DNA of 24,948 nt from Priapulus caudatus (GCF_000485595.1 NW_014578168.1:67638-92585), one strand, 5' to 3'. Numbered from the stretch's first letter, positions 1-10,607 are shown. Notes: generated by a model not told the origin, from the letters alone. Numbers and translations are program-made.

Positions 1-751
1 TAACTCATGTTGCCAGAAAAGGTAATGAACGCCCGGTTTGTGTTCTGGACAGTTGATCGTGGGCAGTTCGCTGTTGGTTGCCATTGCCAAGACCTGGGAG
101 CAACTGCGCTTTTACTCCTCCCGCTTGCGACGGCCTTGCATCTGTATAATATGTCTAACGTCAAGATACCGTAGCTACAATAAACAATTCCTACTAAAGC
201 GCTGTGGAATACCTAACTACAAAAGAGTTATTGTGGTGAAATTCTGCTGTTGCGCATTAAATGTTTACGAGAAAGATTTCTTTGTCCGTAGGGTGTCGAG
301 CCACACAGGCGGCGTCGTGAAACAGGAATTCCAACTCTTCCTCAACTGAACAGAAGTACTAGTATGATGACGGTTCCACGCTACTGAGCATCGATCTCCC
401 GGCTGCATTGCCTGGACATCCCATCACTAGCCTTCTCATTGCCTTGTCCTAACGCAAACTGCATGCAGCGCCCCTTCGCTCACTCAGGATACCATGTAGA
501 TTGAGCCCATGAGCGAGAGCGCCATCTGTCGTGGAGTTTGGTCCCAACGTTTCAACTGTTTGGTTATGGTCGGCCTGTATGCTGACTAGGGGTTCTTTAC
601 ATAATTTTGCTATTACATTGAGTGACATACAACTCAACGCAAAATACCAGATGCGGTCCAAAATATTCCATAGATTTCTTAGCATCTGCTAAATGGTGCA
701 CACATACCATCGGTATGGTGCGCTTGGTTTTACGCACACTCTCCTACACAC
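1..751. other. no supported gene; AT/GC-mixed intergenic DNA
   Basis: I see no convincing exon or RNA gene here. Open frames of 60-110 codons exist on both strands, but they lack recognisable domains, and the longest run into the CA microsatellite. The first 83 bases read on the minus strand as an open frame starting with ATG and running off the left edge. That is too short to assign. Confidence 0.5.
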
Positions 752-926
<175 letters not shown>

Positions 927-1010
927 CTATAGTCAGTGCAGTCTGTACGTATAATTTACACCGCCTGGTGGTCAGCTGTCGATAGACGCGGGCGCTCGCA
1001 CGCCGGCTGC

Positions 1011-1066
1011 AGGCAGGGAGGCAGCCCAGGCAGGGAGGCAGGCAGGGAGGCAGCCCAGGCAGACAG
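1011..1066. repeat. short G/C-rich tandem repeat (GGCAGGCAGGGA-like)
   Basis: Imperfect copies of GGCAGGGAGGCAGCCCAGGCA follow each other over about 55 bp. No coding role is visible. Confidence 0.8.
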
Positions 1067-1224
1067 GCATTCTTACACATGCAGCTTCTCACACTGATCA
1101 TCCCCGCGGTATATGTGCGCGTTGAAAGTTAGATGGCGCGATCACTTGGACGTGCTATTTAAGGGGAAGTTACGGTGGCTGTTAACAACCACATAACGAC
1201 ACGACTGCAGCTTGACAGCATGGT

Positions 1225-1297
1225 GATAATAGGAATAGGAATAGGAATAGTCTAAGGAGTAGTCTAAGGAATAGTCTAAATAGGAATAGTCATGCCT
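1225..1297. repeat. tandem AATAGGAATAGTCTAAGG-type repeat
   Basis: Repeated AATAGG and AGTCTAAGGA units occupy about 70 bp. The minus-strand frame crossing them has a low-complexity Asp-Tyr-Ser run and is not a gene. Confidence 0.75.
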
Positions 1298-1740
1298 CAA
1301 GTTCTTTAGCTGGTCACGTTGAGAGCGGTCTAATCTTGCGCCCCATACCCCATACACCATATGCGCCATATATGTTTGTTTCATGTTGTTACGGGGAAAT
1401 ATTAATAAATGTCGGCGATCATGCATGGTAAAATTATTTTTGAGATGTGCATACAAAAATAAGGTAAAGCAGCCATGCAAGCAAGAAAGTAGGTATACGA
1501 AAGCAAAGAACAGCTCAAATTAAACACTTTTACTTGTTATACTGTGTCGGTTAGAAAGAGAACTAGGCATATATGAAAAACGTATAAAACAAGGGCATTC
1601 TGCTCTTGGGGGAAATTAGCAGAATAAATCATAAATCGTATATTCTGCACGTTCATTCTACTACTAGTGTCCGTCCGAGAGATGGCGCTGATGCATGTTG
1701 TGTTTGGACGGCACCAGAGTAAACATTACGCATTACAATT
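1298..1740. other. AT-rich intergenic stretch, nothing recognised
   Basis: No exon, RNA gene or terminal-inverted-repeat element was seen. One copy of the 9-mer AGATGGCGC lies at 1680-1688. Confidence 0.5.
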
Positions 1741-1790
1741 TACAGATTTACAGTTCAAAGTACATTACAGATTTACAGTTCAAAGTACAA
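1741..1790. repeat. two-copy 25-bp tandem repeat
   Basis: The segment TACAGATTTACAGTTCAAAG occurs at 1741 and again at 1766, giving a 25-bp period. Confidence 0.8.
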
Positions 1791-1916
1791 GTACAAAATT
1801 TAATGTACAATTACAAGTCAAAATGAGAAACCAATAATCTTTTAACTTTGCTGCTTTAAAGTGCTTTCCTCGTACTACTTGCGCTAGGTATACTGAATGA
1901 GCCGTGAGTTGATCTA

Positions 1917-1957
1917 GTACTAGTACTAGTAGTAGTAGTAGTAGTAGTAGTAGTAGA
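1917..1957. repeat. (TAG)n microsatellite
   Basis: CTAGTACTAGTAC leads into about ten TAG/AGT units. It is a simple sequence repeat with no coding evidence. Confidence 0.95.
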
Positions 1958-1990
1958 CCGTACCGTGCCACAATGACTTGAAGCCACATG

Positions 1991-2158
1991 CACTTGAAGC
2001 GTTTCATCTGTACACACACGCCGCCGCCATTGCTGGCATGCTGCTGCGCTGCACACTGACACATAAATATATAGTTATATAACTATATATTTATGTGTCA
2101 GTGTGCAGCGCAGCAGCAATGGCGGCGGCGTGTGTTTACAGATGAAACGCTTCAAGTG
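1991..2158. mobile_element. palindromic element 1 (foldback/MITE-like)
   Basis: The left arm (1991-2078) and right arm (2079-2158) are inverted copies that meet at a GTTATATAAC centre with no loop. The left arm has an 8-base insertion relative to the right. The termini read TTGAAGCGTTTCA inward, the same 13 bases as the ends of the neighbouring element at 2165-2798. No transposase is encoded. It is most likely a small non-autonomous foldback element. No target-site duplication is visible. Confidence 0.75.
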
Positions 2159-2180
2159 CCTGTGCTTGAAGCGTTTCAAT

Positions 2181-2282
2181 AAAATATATACGCAGGGGTC
2201 GTGTGCTGTGCACGGCGACAGTTATAACTTATAATATTTAACTGTCGCCGTGCACAGCACACGACCCCTGCGTATATATTTT
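2181..2282. repeat. perfect 44-bp-arm palindrome within element A
   Basis: Positions 2181-2224 are exactly the reverse complement of 2239-2282, with a 14-bp AT-rich spacer. The arms contain GGGGTCGTGTGCTGTGCACG. The right terminal repeat of element A has no counterpart, so this is a nested insertion or local fold-back duplication. Confidence 0.9.
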
Positions 2283-2593
2283 AGGTAGTGGCTAAACGAC
2301 CGGACCCGGTTTCGGAGGCCTGAAAACTAAACAACCGGCTCTCTTCTCTGATTGGATTAGGACAATTTTTAATGCAAAACATAAAGAAATATATTGAATT
2401 CCAAACATAAACAAAAGTTACAGAACAAATAAATGAATACGGAACAAATAAATGCAGAAACAAATAAAATACAAAGAAATAGAAAGCAGAGGAAAATAAA
2501 AACACCTTATGGGGTTCGAAAACGGTACTTTACTATCAAGAAGCGAAACTTACGTTGAGCCACTGCAACCAACTTGAAAATTAGAGCTATAGA

Positions 2594-2645
2594 CCCTAAC
2601 CCTAACCCTAACCCTAACCTAACCTAACCTAACCCTATCCCTAAT
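2594..2645 (-). repeat. interstitial telomere-like array (CCCTAA)n
   Basis: Four CCCTAA units are followed by CCTAA variants, CCCTAT and CCCTAA. On the minus strand this is the TTAGGG animal telomere repeat. The array lies inside element A between its inverted repeats. Confidence 0.9.
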
Positions 2646-2947
2646 TTAAAATAAATAAAATTAGCCAAAAATAATAATAAATGAAATAGTGACAAATTAG
2701 CCAATCAGTAGAAGAGAGCCGGGTTGTTTAGTTTTCAGGATACCAAAACGGATCCGGTTGTTTAGACACTTCGTATATTTTATTGAAACGCTTCAATAAG
2801 TGCCTGTGTAACGTACAGTAGGGCCTACACGTTATGAAAAACTTATTACTCCACCATGTAGGCTATTAGTATTAGTATTACTATATATATGTACTATTAG
2901 TATTATTAATTGCACGTCTAGTCTCCTTATGACTACAATAGGCTTGA

Positions 2948-3676
2948 CTCTACTGACGCTCATAGGGTCTATGTCCCCAGGGTACTGCCAGAAACGTACC
3001 CTGCCAGGGTTCTCCTACGTTCGGCAAACGGGGCGTGCGCGCCCCGTTTGGGGAAAAACTCCCCCCTGTTTCAATCGTTGCGTCCCGTTTAAATTTTCTC
3101 CGCCCCGCGATTAAATCACACATTAAAAAAGTTTGACAGCGCGGGATCGATCGTCAAGAATTTCAATTCGACCAGGACCCGACGTCGTGTATTTTTACCG
3201 GGAGCACGCATGCACTGCAGACGATACAAAGTACAAAACAGTTAACCTGTCCCGAACCAACACTAACTGTAAACCGACTCGGCTATCTTATATATACAAG
3301 AACGCTCAAATACGGTCTATGGTGTGGTGGCGATTTTACGCATTATTAGTGGTAGGTAAAAAAACACGCCCCGACCCCATAGTTTCCCCTCTTCCCCCTT
3401 CCTCCTCCCCCTCCCCTCCCCTCCCCCTGTTTCAATTTCATCCTGGCATAACAACGCCTGCCCTGGTCACTATTGATATGGTTAGGGTTAGGATTAGGGT
3501 TAGAGTTAGGGTTAGGGAGTAGGCGTAGGCAACTCCCTAGACACTCGTTAGTGGAGTAGGCGAGGTAAGGTCCGGCATATTAGATAGTACCAGGATACGT
3601 TCCGGTATACCGGTCCGTACCCAGGGTACGTTCCGGCAGTACCCCGGGGGACATAGATCCTCTCAGCTCTACTGAC
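2948..3676. mobile_element. inverted-repeat DNA element B (2958-3666) with exact 10-bp TSD, carrying a telomere-like array
   Basis: CTCTACTGAC is present at 2948-2957 and at 3667-3676, an exact 10-bp target-site duplication. Just inside, the left end contains GGTCTATGTCCCCAGGGTAC and GCCAGAAACGTACCCTG. The right end, reverse-complemented, contains GATCTATGTCCCCCGGGGTAC and GCCGGAACGTACCCTGG. The inverted repeats are diverged but clear. The interior holds a C/T-rich tract (about 3381-3430) and a TTAGGG-type array. There is no transposase open frame, so it is non-autonomous. Confidence 0.72.
3480..3520 (+). repeat. interstitial telomere-like array (TTAGGG)n
   Basis: GGTTAGGGTTAGGATTAGGG continues through degenerate units to 3520. 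It lies inside element B, in the opposite orientation to the array in element A. Confidence 0.88.
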
Positions 3677-5463
3677 ACTGTTAATAGTTTAACTACACTA
3701 ATTATGTTGACTGATGATTACAATTGAGTGGCATTTGAATATATTTATACGTGGAATGTGTTGTCGTATAAAGGTTGCAGGGATGGCAAAGGGCGAAGTT
3801 GCATCATCTGAAGCAGAAATGGATGGGGCCAATTCTAATGAGATAGCTCTTCATCAAACCAGATGCTCTGAATATTCATTTAGATCCAGTTCTAGGTAAT
3901 CCTTTGTAAATTTAATTGAATTCAATGGTGAACATACTTTGGAAGTTAATTTTTATCAGTATTTATTAGCTCATCTGACTAGTCAGATGCAGCTCGTTGT
4001 AGAATCGCATAAGCGTGGCGTGCGTCTTGCGCGTCCGTACGTGCGTAAACAGTTGGGCACATATTAAACGGCGTCGACGTATGGTCACTGATATTGGACG
4101 TGGGGGTAATGTCGAAACGAGTTGGAATTTGGAAGCTGGGGGGGGGTCAAAGGTAAGAGGTATAAAACGAGGGGAACATTCCGTCCTTAACTTAAGGTAT
4201 ATGGGAGGAAATGCGGAATTGCGGCACAAATCTAAAGGCTCGACCTAGGTCGTGATAGTCGGCTGTATATGCATCATGGTAGGAAAAGCCATCATGGTGC
4301 TGAAATGGAGCGGCCAGCAGGTCAAGGTCAAGGGGCACAGGGCGAGATTTTAGAAGACATTTTTAGGGGTGAGGACAATGGTCTGACGGAGCGGTTTGAG
4401 AAATTTTTTGTTTCAGTGGACTAGCATTTTATGGCTTTATTGAAAGGCCATGGAAATGTCCTTCTGCTGACATGCGATAGAGTAATGTCGGATAACCTTT
4501 TGACGCCTCAAGAGGAGGGGTTAAACAAGGATTTGTTTTAGGGCCTACTGTTTTGAAAGAATTTGAGCTGCTGGGTTTGCTAGTAAGAATTCTATACATG
4601 CTGGATGTATGAGCTACAATGTACAGTGGAAATTTTCAAAAGCTAAAATTTGTTGAAGTATAGGTTTAATGCTCGCTTTAAATCGAAAATTTCCTATGGC
4701 ATTCTGTACTGTCAGTGCGTTACATAGTAACTTAATTATGGCCACTGCCAGTGGCCAATTGCCAGTGGCATGTGGGTGTTGTAGTACGGGTGTAGTTTTT
4801 GGGCTTAGCGTAATAGTTTTACAGGTGCAAAGCTCTCTATTAGCAGCCTGTAGGCTTGCATAGGTAAATGGATGAGCTAGCTTACCTATTCTGTCTTAGC
4901 AAATAGTGTTTTTGTTTTTTTTCTTTGCTATACTACGTACATGGGAGCTTCCATCTTAATCTTAAGAACATTAAAAAGTACCACCATCTCGATGCAACTT
5001 TCATAACAATCCAAACGAACATTTCTTTGCGAAGGTTCCTGATACCATCCCAGTTTCGAAATAAGGGCTTATTCTTTGTCTCGTACTTGTCATTTCCAAC
5101 GGAGGACAAGTAGATCTGTCCAGGTAGCTTGATCCGCGGACAGCAGCCTTTTTAGAGGCAATATTTTCATAATGTATGTCTATGCCATTGCTTGCCCGCT
5201 GCTGGAACCCGAGTTACCATAGTATAACACTGGGCTGCCGGAAGGTTATGGCACGAATTAACATAATTTTTCATAGTATAAACATTTATGTGAAGTTATA
5301 TAAAAACGTTACGCGGTCTTGCTAGCCCACGAAATCGGTCCTTGCTAGGGTTTAGAAGACCGTCAGAAACCCCCCCCAAATTGCAGTCCGAGTAGACTCT
5401 CAGAGCATTCTGTATAGACAATCAGTCGGGCACAGGCCTCATCCGGCCAGCGCCACCAGCCTC
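3677..5463. other. intergenic, no supported gene; possible degenerate coding scraps
   Basis: No known domain was recognised. Two short frames look slightly coding-like. One is 3782-3897 after a CAG at 3775-3780, starting MAKGEVASSEAEMDG and ending at an AG|GTAATC donor-like site. The other is 4269-4424, 51 codons, starting MHHGRKSHHGAEMERP. They are in different contexts and interrupted by stops, so they could be decayed retrogene or transposon remnants, or chance. A small palindromic cluster built on GCCAGTGGC lies at 4741-4770. Confidence 0.4.
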
Positions 5464-5582
5464 GAGAAAGAGAGAATTGAGAGAGAGGGAGAGAGAGGGG
5501 AAGAGAGTCAGAGAGAGAGAGAGAGAGAGCGCGAGAGCGAGAGAGAGGAAGAGAGAGAGAGGAGATAGTGGTGAGAGAGATG

Positions 5583-5623
<41 letters not shown>

Positions 5624-6055
5624 GGAAGAGAGAGAGTGATAGAGTCAGAGGCGAGAGAGGAGACAAGAGCGTGAAGAGAAGAGAGAGAAAGAGATAAGAG
5701 GCGTTGCGAAGGAAGTGAGCGAGAAAGGAGAGAGAAGATAAGAAAGAGAGAAAAGCACACAAGACCAAAGAGAGAGAGGGAGAGAGAGAGCGTGAAGGGA
5801 AGAGAGAGACAACGAGGGAGAGTGAGTGTGAGCGAGCGAGAGAGAGAGGGAGAGAGAGAGCGTGAAGGGAAGAGAGAGCAAGAGAGAGAGTGAGAGAAAG
5901 AGAGAGAGAGTGTGATCGAGCGAGAGCGAGAGGGAGAGAGAGAGAGCGAGAGAGAGAGTGTGATCGAGCGATAGAGGGAGAGGGAGAGAGAGAGCAAGAG
6001 CGAGAGAGCGAAAGAGAAAGAATGAGCGAGACAACGAGGGAGAGCGAACGCGGCG
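5464..6055 (+). repeat. long (GA)n polypurine tract
   Basis: About 590 bp of nearly pure purine on the plus strand, mostly GAGAGA with GCGA, GGGA and GTGA variants. Sub-blocks such as GGGAGAGAGAGAGCGTGAAG recur near 5780 and 5850. The Ser-Leu-rich minus frames and Arg-Glu-rich plus frames crossing it are artefacts. It ends about 60 bp before a GTGAGC donor-like site and 350 bp before the first receptor coding exon. A promoter-proximal position is inferred. Confidence 0.95.
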
Positions 6056-6115
6056 ATGGGAGGGTGCTCTGGATTCGTTTGCCAGTGAGTTTAGCATCAG
6101 AACACCTGCCGTCAG
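6056..6115 (+). promoter_or_regulatory. possible 5' untranslated exon of the receptor-like gene
   Basis: The sequence ends GCCGTCAG|GTGAGC at 6115/6116, a good splice donor on the same strand as the receptor gene. The next good acceptor is at 6404-6405, directly before the first coding exon. The frame stays open across this junction, so part of it could be coding. The transcription start is not identified. Confidence 0.35.
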
Positions 6116-6405
6116 GTGAGCGCTGTCGCTCTGTGGCACTTGTTTGAAAATAGTGCATTTAGGTAGTTTTCATTAGGCAGTTATAATTTGCCTCTTTCTG
6201 GTGTACACATGACATGGACTGTCACTATGTTTCATGTGATGTGAATGCATAAGTTGCTAATAAAGTGTTATGTACTGGAGTCCTCGTTTTCTTAAAATCG
6301 TGAGTGTAATAACAGGTGGGTGGTTGATTTCAATTCATTAACATAGATAGTTTGTTATTTGGCACATATTTATTTGTGTATTTATCATTGGCTATTATGT
6401 CTTAG

Positions 6406-8573
6406 GATCACGCCCTCGAATAGGCAGATGTCTGCTTCGGCCTTTTACTGTGATCCAGATGTTCCTGGTACAGGATCAGATGGTGTAGTGGCTTCTGAGA
6501 GGGATCAAAACCTTCCAACATATTCCATAATGCAATCGAGAAAATTACCTTATGCCTTGTGGTAAGTCTTATGAGATAGAAGTGATTATAATGGAATGCA
6601 TAGAAAGTCAACATTTTTGTAGATTACTGGTAAAGCTTAAACTAACATATTATTAACAAATTTCCAATGATTGAATGTACAAATACAAACATAAACACAC
6701 ATGTGTGCATGTGTATATCCTACCATTGCATCTCTACATTTCTAGATGAATTGCTATTGCATGTTTTAGGTATGTGATTGCAAAGTCATTGGGCATTAAA
6801 CTTTATCAAGCAGAAAAGCCATGGATAGGAACTATCATGTATATGGCAACTATTGCCTCTGCATTGGGATTTGCTATTTGTGGAACCTACTATACAGCGT
6901 TTGATATCATCAGTGAATACACAAAGTCAACAATTATGGATGGATCCTTCAACCTTTTGTTAGGTATATAATTTTATAACCAGAAAGTGTGTATATACTG
7001 GTCCATCAAATGTATCAGATGCATTTACTCTGACTTTCATTTCATAAATTTGCCTCATACAGCACTGTAAGACCTAATGTCATCAAAGAAATGGTTTAGT
7101 GTTATAGATGTAGTTATTAAGTATCTACAATGTGAGTTTTATTTTATGAGGCAGGTGCAATTTGGTGCTCACTCGGCATCTACGCGAACGGGCTGGCATA
7201 CAAGCTGTTCCGTAATCGCAGCATGATGGACAAGCTACGCTTGCATGCCAAGACTGTGTTCAAGATCAACTCTGCACTTCTCACTGCGTTTCTTGCAGTA
7301 AGCTTCATGATGGTGAACAGCTGTCATGTGAAAGACCAATTTCAGGTACGAAATGTATGGCCGGTGGTTAAAATAGCTATAGCACGTGGAATAGACCAGC
7401 GAACATGAAACTAGACTATGCTCATAACCATTGCCCCTTCAAGAAATTATGTGATTGGGCATTTTCCGTGAGCACACAATATGAAGTAGGCATATTTGTT
7501 TGTTGACCTATATGTACGTCGATACTGGTCACACATCATTCCAGCCTAACACTGTAGATAACTTGCGCAATAATGATTTTCATACACCTATCGTCTTGGG
7601 AGGGGTTTCATGGCATGTTACACATGTTGCAATAAATGGGCGTTTTACTGCTTTGTGACAGGGAAAAAAATATAATTTATTTTTCGGGGGCTACTTTTCA
7701 AGCTCGCGTGCATGAAAATAGCACTCTAAAATTTGGTTTGCATTGAACTGTAAGCAAATTTACGGGGGCTCTTTTTGGCATTTCCGGGGCTCTTTTTGGC
7801 ATTTCGGGGGGCTAAATCGCCCCGAGCCCCCGTGTATTTTTTTCACTGCTTTGTGATGTCTTACAGAACAGTTACTGTGAGCAAGTGCAGCTGAATGCTA
7901 TCGTCTGCAAGGTCTACTATGTGTCGAGAGTCGTTTTCTCTACATGTGCATGCATCTGGAATGTTCTTGTGGCTATCGTCTGCATGTCTCTCTGTCGGAC
8001 ACACACAATAGGTGCTGTATTTTTTTCTACAATCTCTCATATGGGTGCAGAATCGCAATAGAAAGCGACATACCGTGAGTCCGTGACTGTACAGAATAGC
8101 GACCAAATTTGCTTGATTTTCAGGGATCCGACGGTTCATCAAACAACTCGAAATAGATGGCGCCAGGATAGAGAAGCGACAGTTAGTGTCATCAAATCGA
8201 AGTTTCCATACTGACATAGACTTGGTTGACAACCAACGTCTTGAGATGGATGAAATAGCTGCAGATGTTGATGGTGAGAGTATTAAAAACGTGGTATATT
8301 CATTGGCACTTAAAACCTGCAATCTGGCAACCAACCTGGTCCTGGTACCTGGCTTTAAGCGCCATCTACCGTTTAGTCACGGTATTATTCATCAATATTA
8401 TGCGAGACGGAGATGAGAAAGAAGTCTAGCTAGCAGCACTGTCTCCTGTAACCTGGCTTGCTGTCAGTAGTAGCAATGAGATCGTTACAAGCGAAGCGTT
8501 AATGTGTACCACGGATTTATGTATGATACATTCTAGAACATATCTGATAGGCATATTGCTGTGAAAAGTTTGT

Positions 8574-8625
<52 letters not shown>

Positions 8626-10447
8626 CAGTAGTGAATAATCATCATCATAAAAACAAAAACGAAGTATTGCCTTATATTTGATAACTAGTATTTTGTATTG
8701 TTATCACTTTTAGAGCATAGAGAAGATCAATATTCAGCTGAAACACATGAGGGGGATTCTGTTTTTTACATAAACATACCAGATCTTACTGATGAAACAC
8801 ATCCAGCACAGGTATGGTACATATAACCAATGTTTTTACAGTCACTATGTTTTAGTTCGTACATTGTAATCTAAATTGTTCTAAAATAAGAACTATCATA
8901 AAGTGTTTAAGTCACTGCACTTGGAGTTGGAAGGTATAGTTGACTTGTTATAATATTATAATTAAATAAACATGATTTAGATTCCTTCTCAATGACAAAA
9001 TCCATTTTGTTCTAGTTCAAAGTAAATTTATTTATATTAAATTGCAAAAATTCACATCATATAATAACTAAAATTAAACTTTTTATTGAACCATAAAGGC
9101 AATTATTATTTTTGTAGCTGTATGTGTTCATCTACAAGTTTACGTGTATTTTCACTGATTCTGTAGAGTGCATCACCCATAAACAGCCAAGCTCCTGGCA
9201 TCAGGCAGAGAACGCGTGATCACCCTGAAAGGGAATGTAGTATCCAATCAAATGTCATCTACACGAACAATGACATCTTGCTTATTTTCTGGAAGATATC
9301 AGTAAGGATTCATAGATAGTATTATAACACATCTTATCCAACACAGATTCTCTTAATACTGTCTGACAGACATTTATTTGTATAACTTGTATACTGTCTA
9401 AATATTATGTCACTATATTTATTGAGAGAGAATACTGGTCTATTGAAGATATTTGTGTGTCACATGCAATCGATACAGTTTTATCTAGAATTATGCATTT
9501 TGACTTTATCAGAGTCATCTTAGGATGACCTCGCTGCTTCTGGAGCGATGGTTGTGTAGCTGGGTGGCTCTTGTAATGCTTTGGACTGCACTCTACCTGC
9601 TGTATTGGCTCGACAACACTGCTAGCACTTACGATGTGATCGAGTTCCTCATCCCGCTTATCCTCCTTCCCCTCGTCTGCTCGGCGTTTGCAGAGGTCAA
9701 CAATGAAGGAATACGTGTGCTAAAGGTTCGTATGCAGACGACATCTGGGATGTACGACGACGACTGTACATGTGGCAGTGTTTTCAGTGTGTCGGTTACA
9801 CAATTTGAATTCATATAGTTCTGTGATTGATTAGGTTTATTGGCTCACTAATGATGTATGGTGGCCAGTTACGTTGGTATTGTGATTAATCTTAATTAGA
9901 ATTTTAAGCAATTACTGTAAAGTACGTTAAATTACTTCATAAAATGACTCTTTTGAACTGTTTATATGTTTCAGTGTGTATGTCCAACAGATGAGAGAAT
10001 GCACATGCTGTTTTACTTGAGTCAGTTTCCGATCCAGATAACGGTGAGTATTTTTGTACATAGATCTACATTCTTTAGAAAAAGTATGTGAATGTATACA
10101 TTAATGTCATATATGATACATATCAGTCCTACGGTATTAATTTTTCTAGATATAATTTCTCTCATGTGTTCTCCCACGTGTACCAACCATGGTTTGTTAT
10201 ATCTTTATGAATAAACTACTGAGTACAATTTTAACGGTTTATAATACTTAAATCTAATTGTATGGACATTTTGCTGAATATGTCTCTGATTTTATGCCGT
10301 ATATTTATCTGTGAATCACGTTTTATCTTTTTCATATTTTAGGCGTTTAATAATCCTGTCACATACTCAGGAATTATCAAGGTGATCATGGCAATTGGAT
10401 TTGCTTTCGCTTCCAAGGTCATCATTGATCTTCTCTCCGACGTGTGA
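6406..10447 (+). CDS. seven-transmembrane receptor-like protein, gustatory receptor-like (GRL) topology, 10 exons, 488 aa
   Basis: Coding parts are 6428-6561, 6770-6963, 7155-7345, 7867-8044, 8124-8273, 8714-8811, 9167-9301, 9513-9725, 9975-10043 and 10343-10447. All introns are GT-AG, and the reading phase is kept at every junction. The start is the first ATG of the exon that follows the acceptor at 6404-6405; the frame is open upstream, so a longer N-terminus is possible. Predicted membrane segments lie at about residues 63-84, 105-125, 147-165, 194-216, 375-392, 402-420 and 462-484. Basic stretches (RKLPYALWYVIAKSLGIK, YKLFRNRSMMDKLR, IRRFIKQLEIDGARIEKR) put the N-terminus and the loops after segments 2 and 4 inside the cell. 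This is the reverse of GPCRs and typical of the insect chemoreceptor/GRL superfamily, as is the long loop 4-5 (about 158 aa, polar). The TYhhhhhQF signature of insect gustatory receptors is not present; the C-terminus has PVTYSGIIKV instead. The gene structure is solid, the family assignment is tentative, and the ligand is unknown. Exon 4 has an unusual donor choice. Confidence 0.8.
7651..7856. mobile_element. hAT-type MITE (7659-7848) with 8-bp TSD
   Basis: CTTTGTGA is duplicated at 7651-7658 and 7849-7856. The element begins CAGGGAAAAAAATA and ends TATTTTTTTCACTG, i.e. CAGTGAAAAAAATA on the other strand. CAGNG termini plus an 8-bp duplication are the hallmark of hAT transposons. G-runs (CGGGGGCT) follow both termini, and two copies of a CGGGGCTCTTTTTGGCATTT unit occur inside. 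It has no coding capacity. It lies in intron 3 of the receptor-like gene, 10 bp from the next exon. Confidence 0.85.
8577..8624. repeat. (TA)n microsatellite
   Basis: About 46 bp of uninterrupted TATATA in intron 5 of the receptor-like gene. Confidence 0.97.
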
Positions 10448-10601
10448 CCCTAAGAATCAGCCATTTTCTTTCTACCTGGGAGTGCTACACCCGTATTTGT
10501 TAATTTCCCCATTGTCACGAGTTGAAGCTATAGGGCTAGTGAGGCACGCACGCATACACTGTAGACGGAAATGTTTAGTAACGTCAGATAATGAAAAGTT
10601 T

Positions 10602-10607
10602 AATAAA
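10602..10607 (+). terminator. candidate polyadenylation signal AATAAA
   Basis: AATAAA lies 155 bp after the receptor stop codon. A second AATAAA is at 10861-10866. Which one is used cannot be told from sequence alone. Confidence 0.4.

Larger units (their letters stand above)
2155..2808. mobile_element. inverted-repeat DNA element A (2165-2798) with 10-bp TSD, carrying a telomere-like array
   Basis: The body starts with TTGAAGCGTTTCAATAAAAT just after 2165, and the same sequence is present inverted just before 2798. The inverted similarity continues inward: 2283-2356 matches the reverse complement of 2696-2780, including a shared CTGAAAACTAAACAA core. The 10-mer AGTGCCTGTG lies on both sides (2155-2164 and 2799-2808), consistent with a target-site duplication. 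Inside are a perfect palindrome near the left end and a CCCTAA array. No transposase open frame is present, so the element is non-autonomous. A 9-10-bp duplication would suit a Mutator-like element, but the family is inferred. Confidence 0.72.

Noticed and set aside
1-83. Minus-strand frame starting MATNSELPTINCPEHK and open to the window edge
   Set aside because: At 28 codons without a recognised family or splice evidence it cannot be told from chance.
2594-3520. A 0.9-kb mini-chromosome bounded by outward-facing telomeres
   Set aside because: Each array lies inside a separate element with its own inverted ends and target duplication, so a linear molecule is not the simplest reading.
5422-6158. 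Ser-Leu-rich and Arg-Glu-rich open frames of 65-216 codons
   Set aside because: They are translations of the GA/CT microsatellite in several frames.
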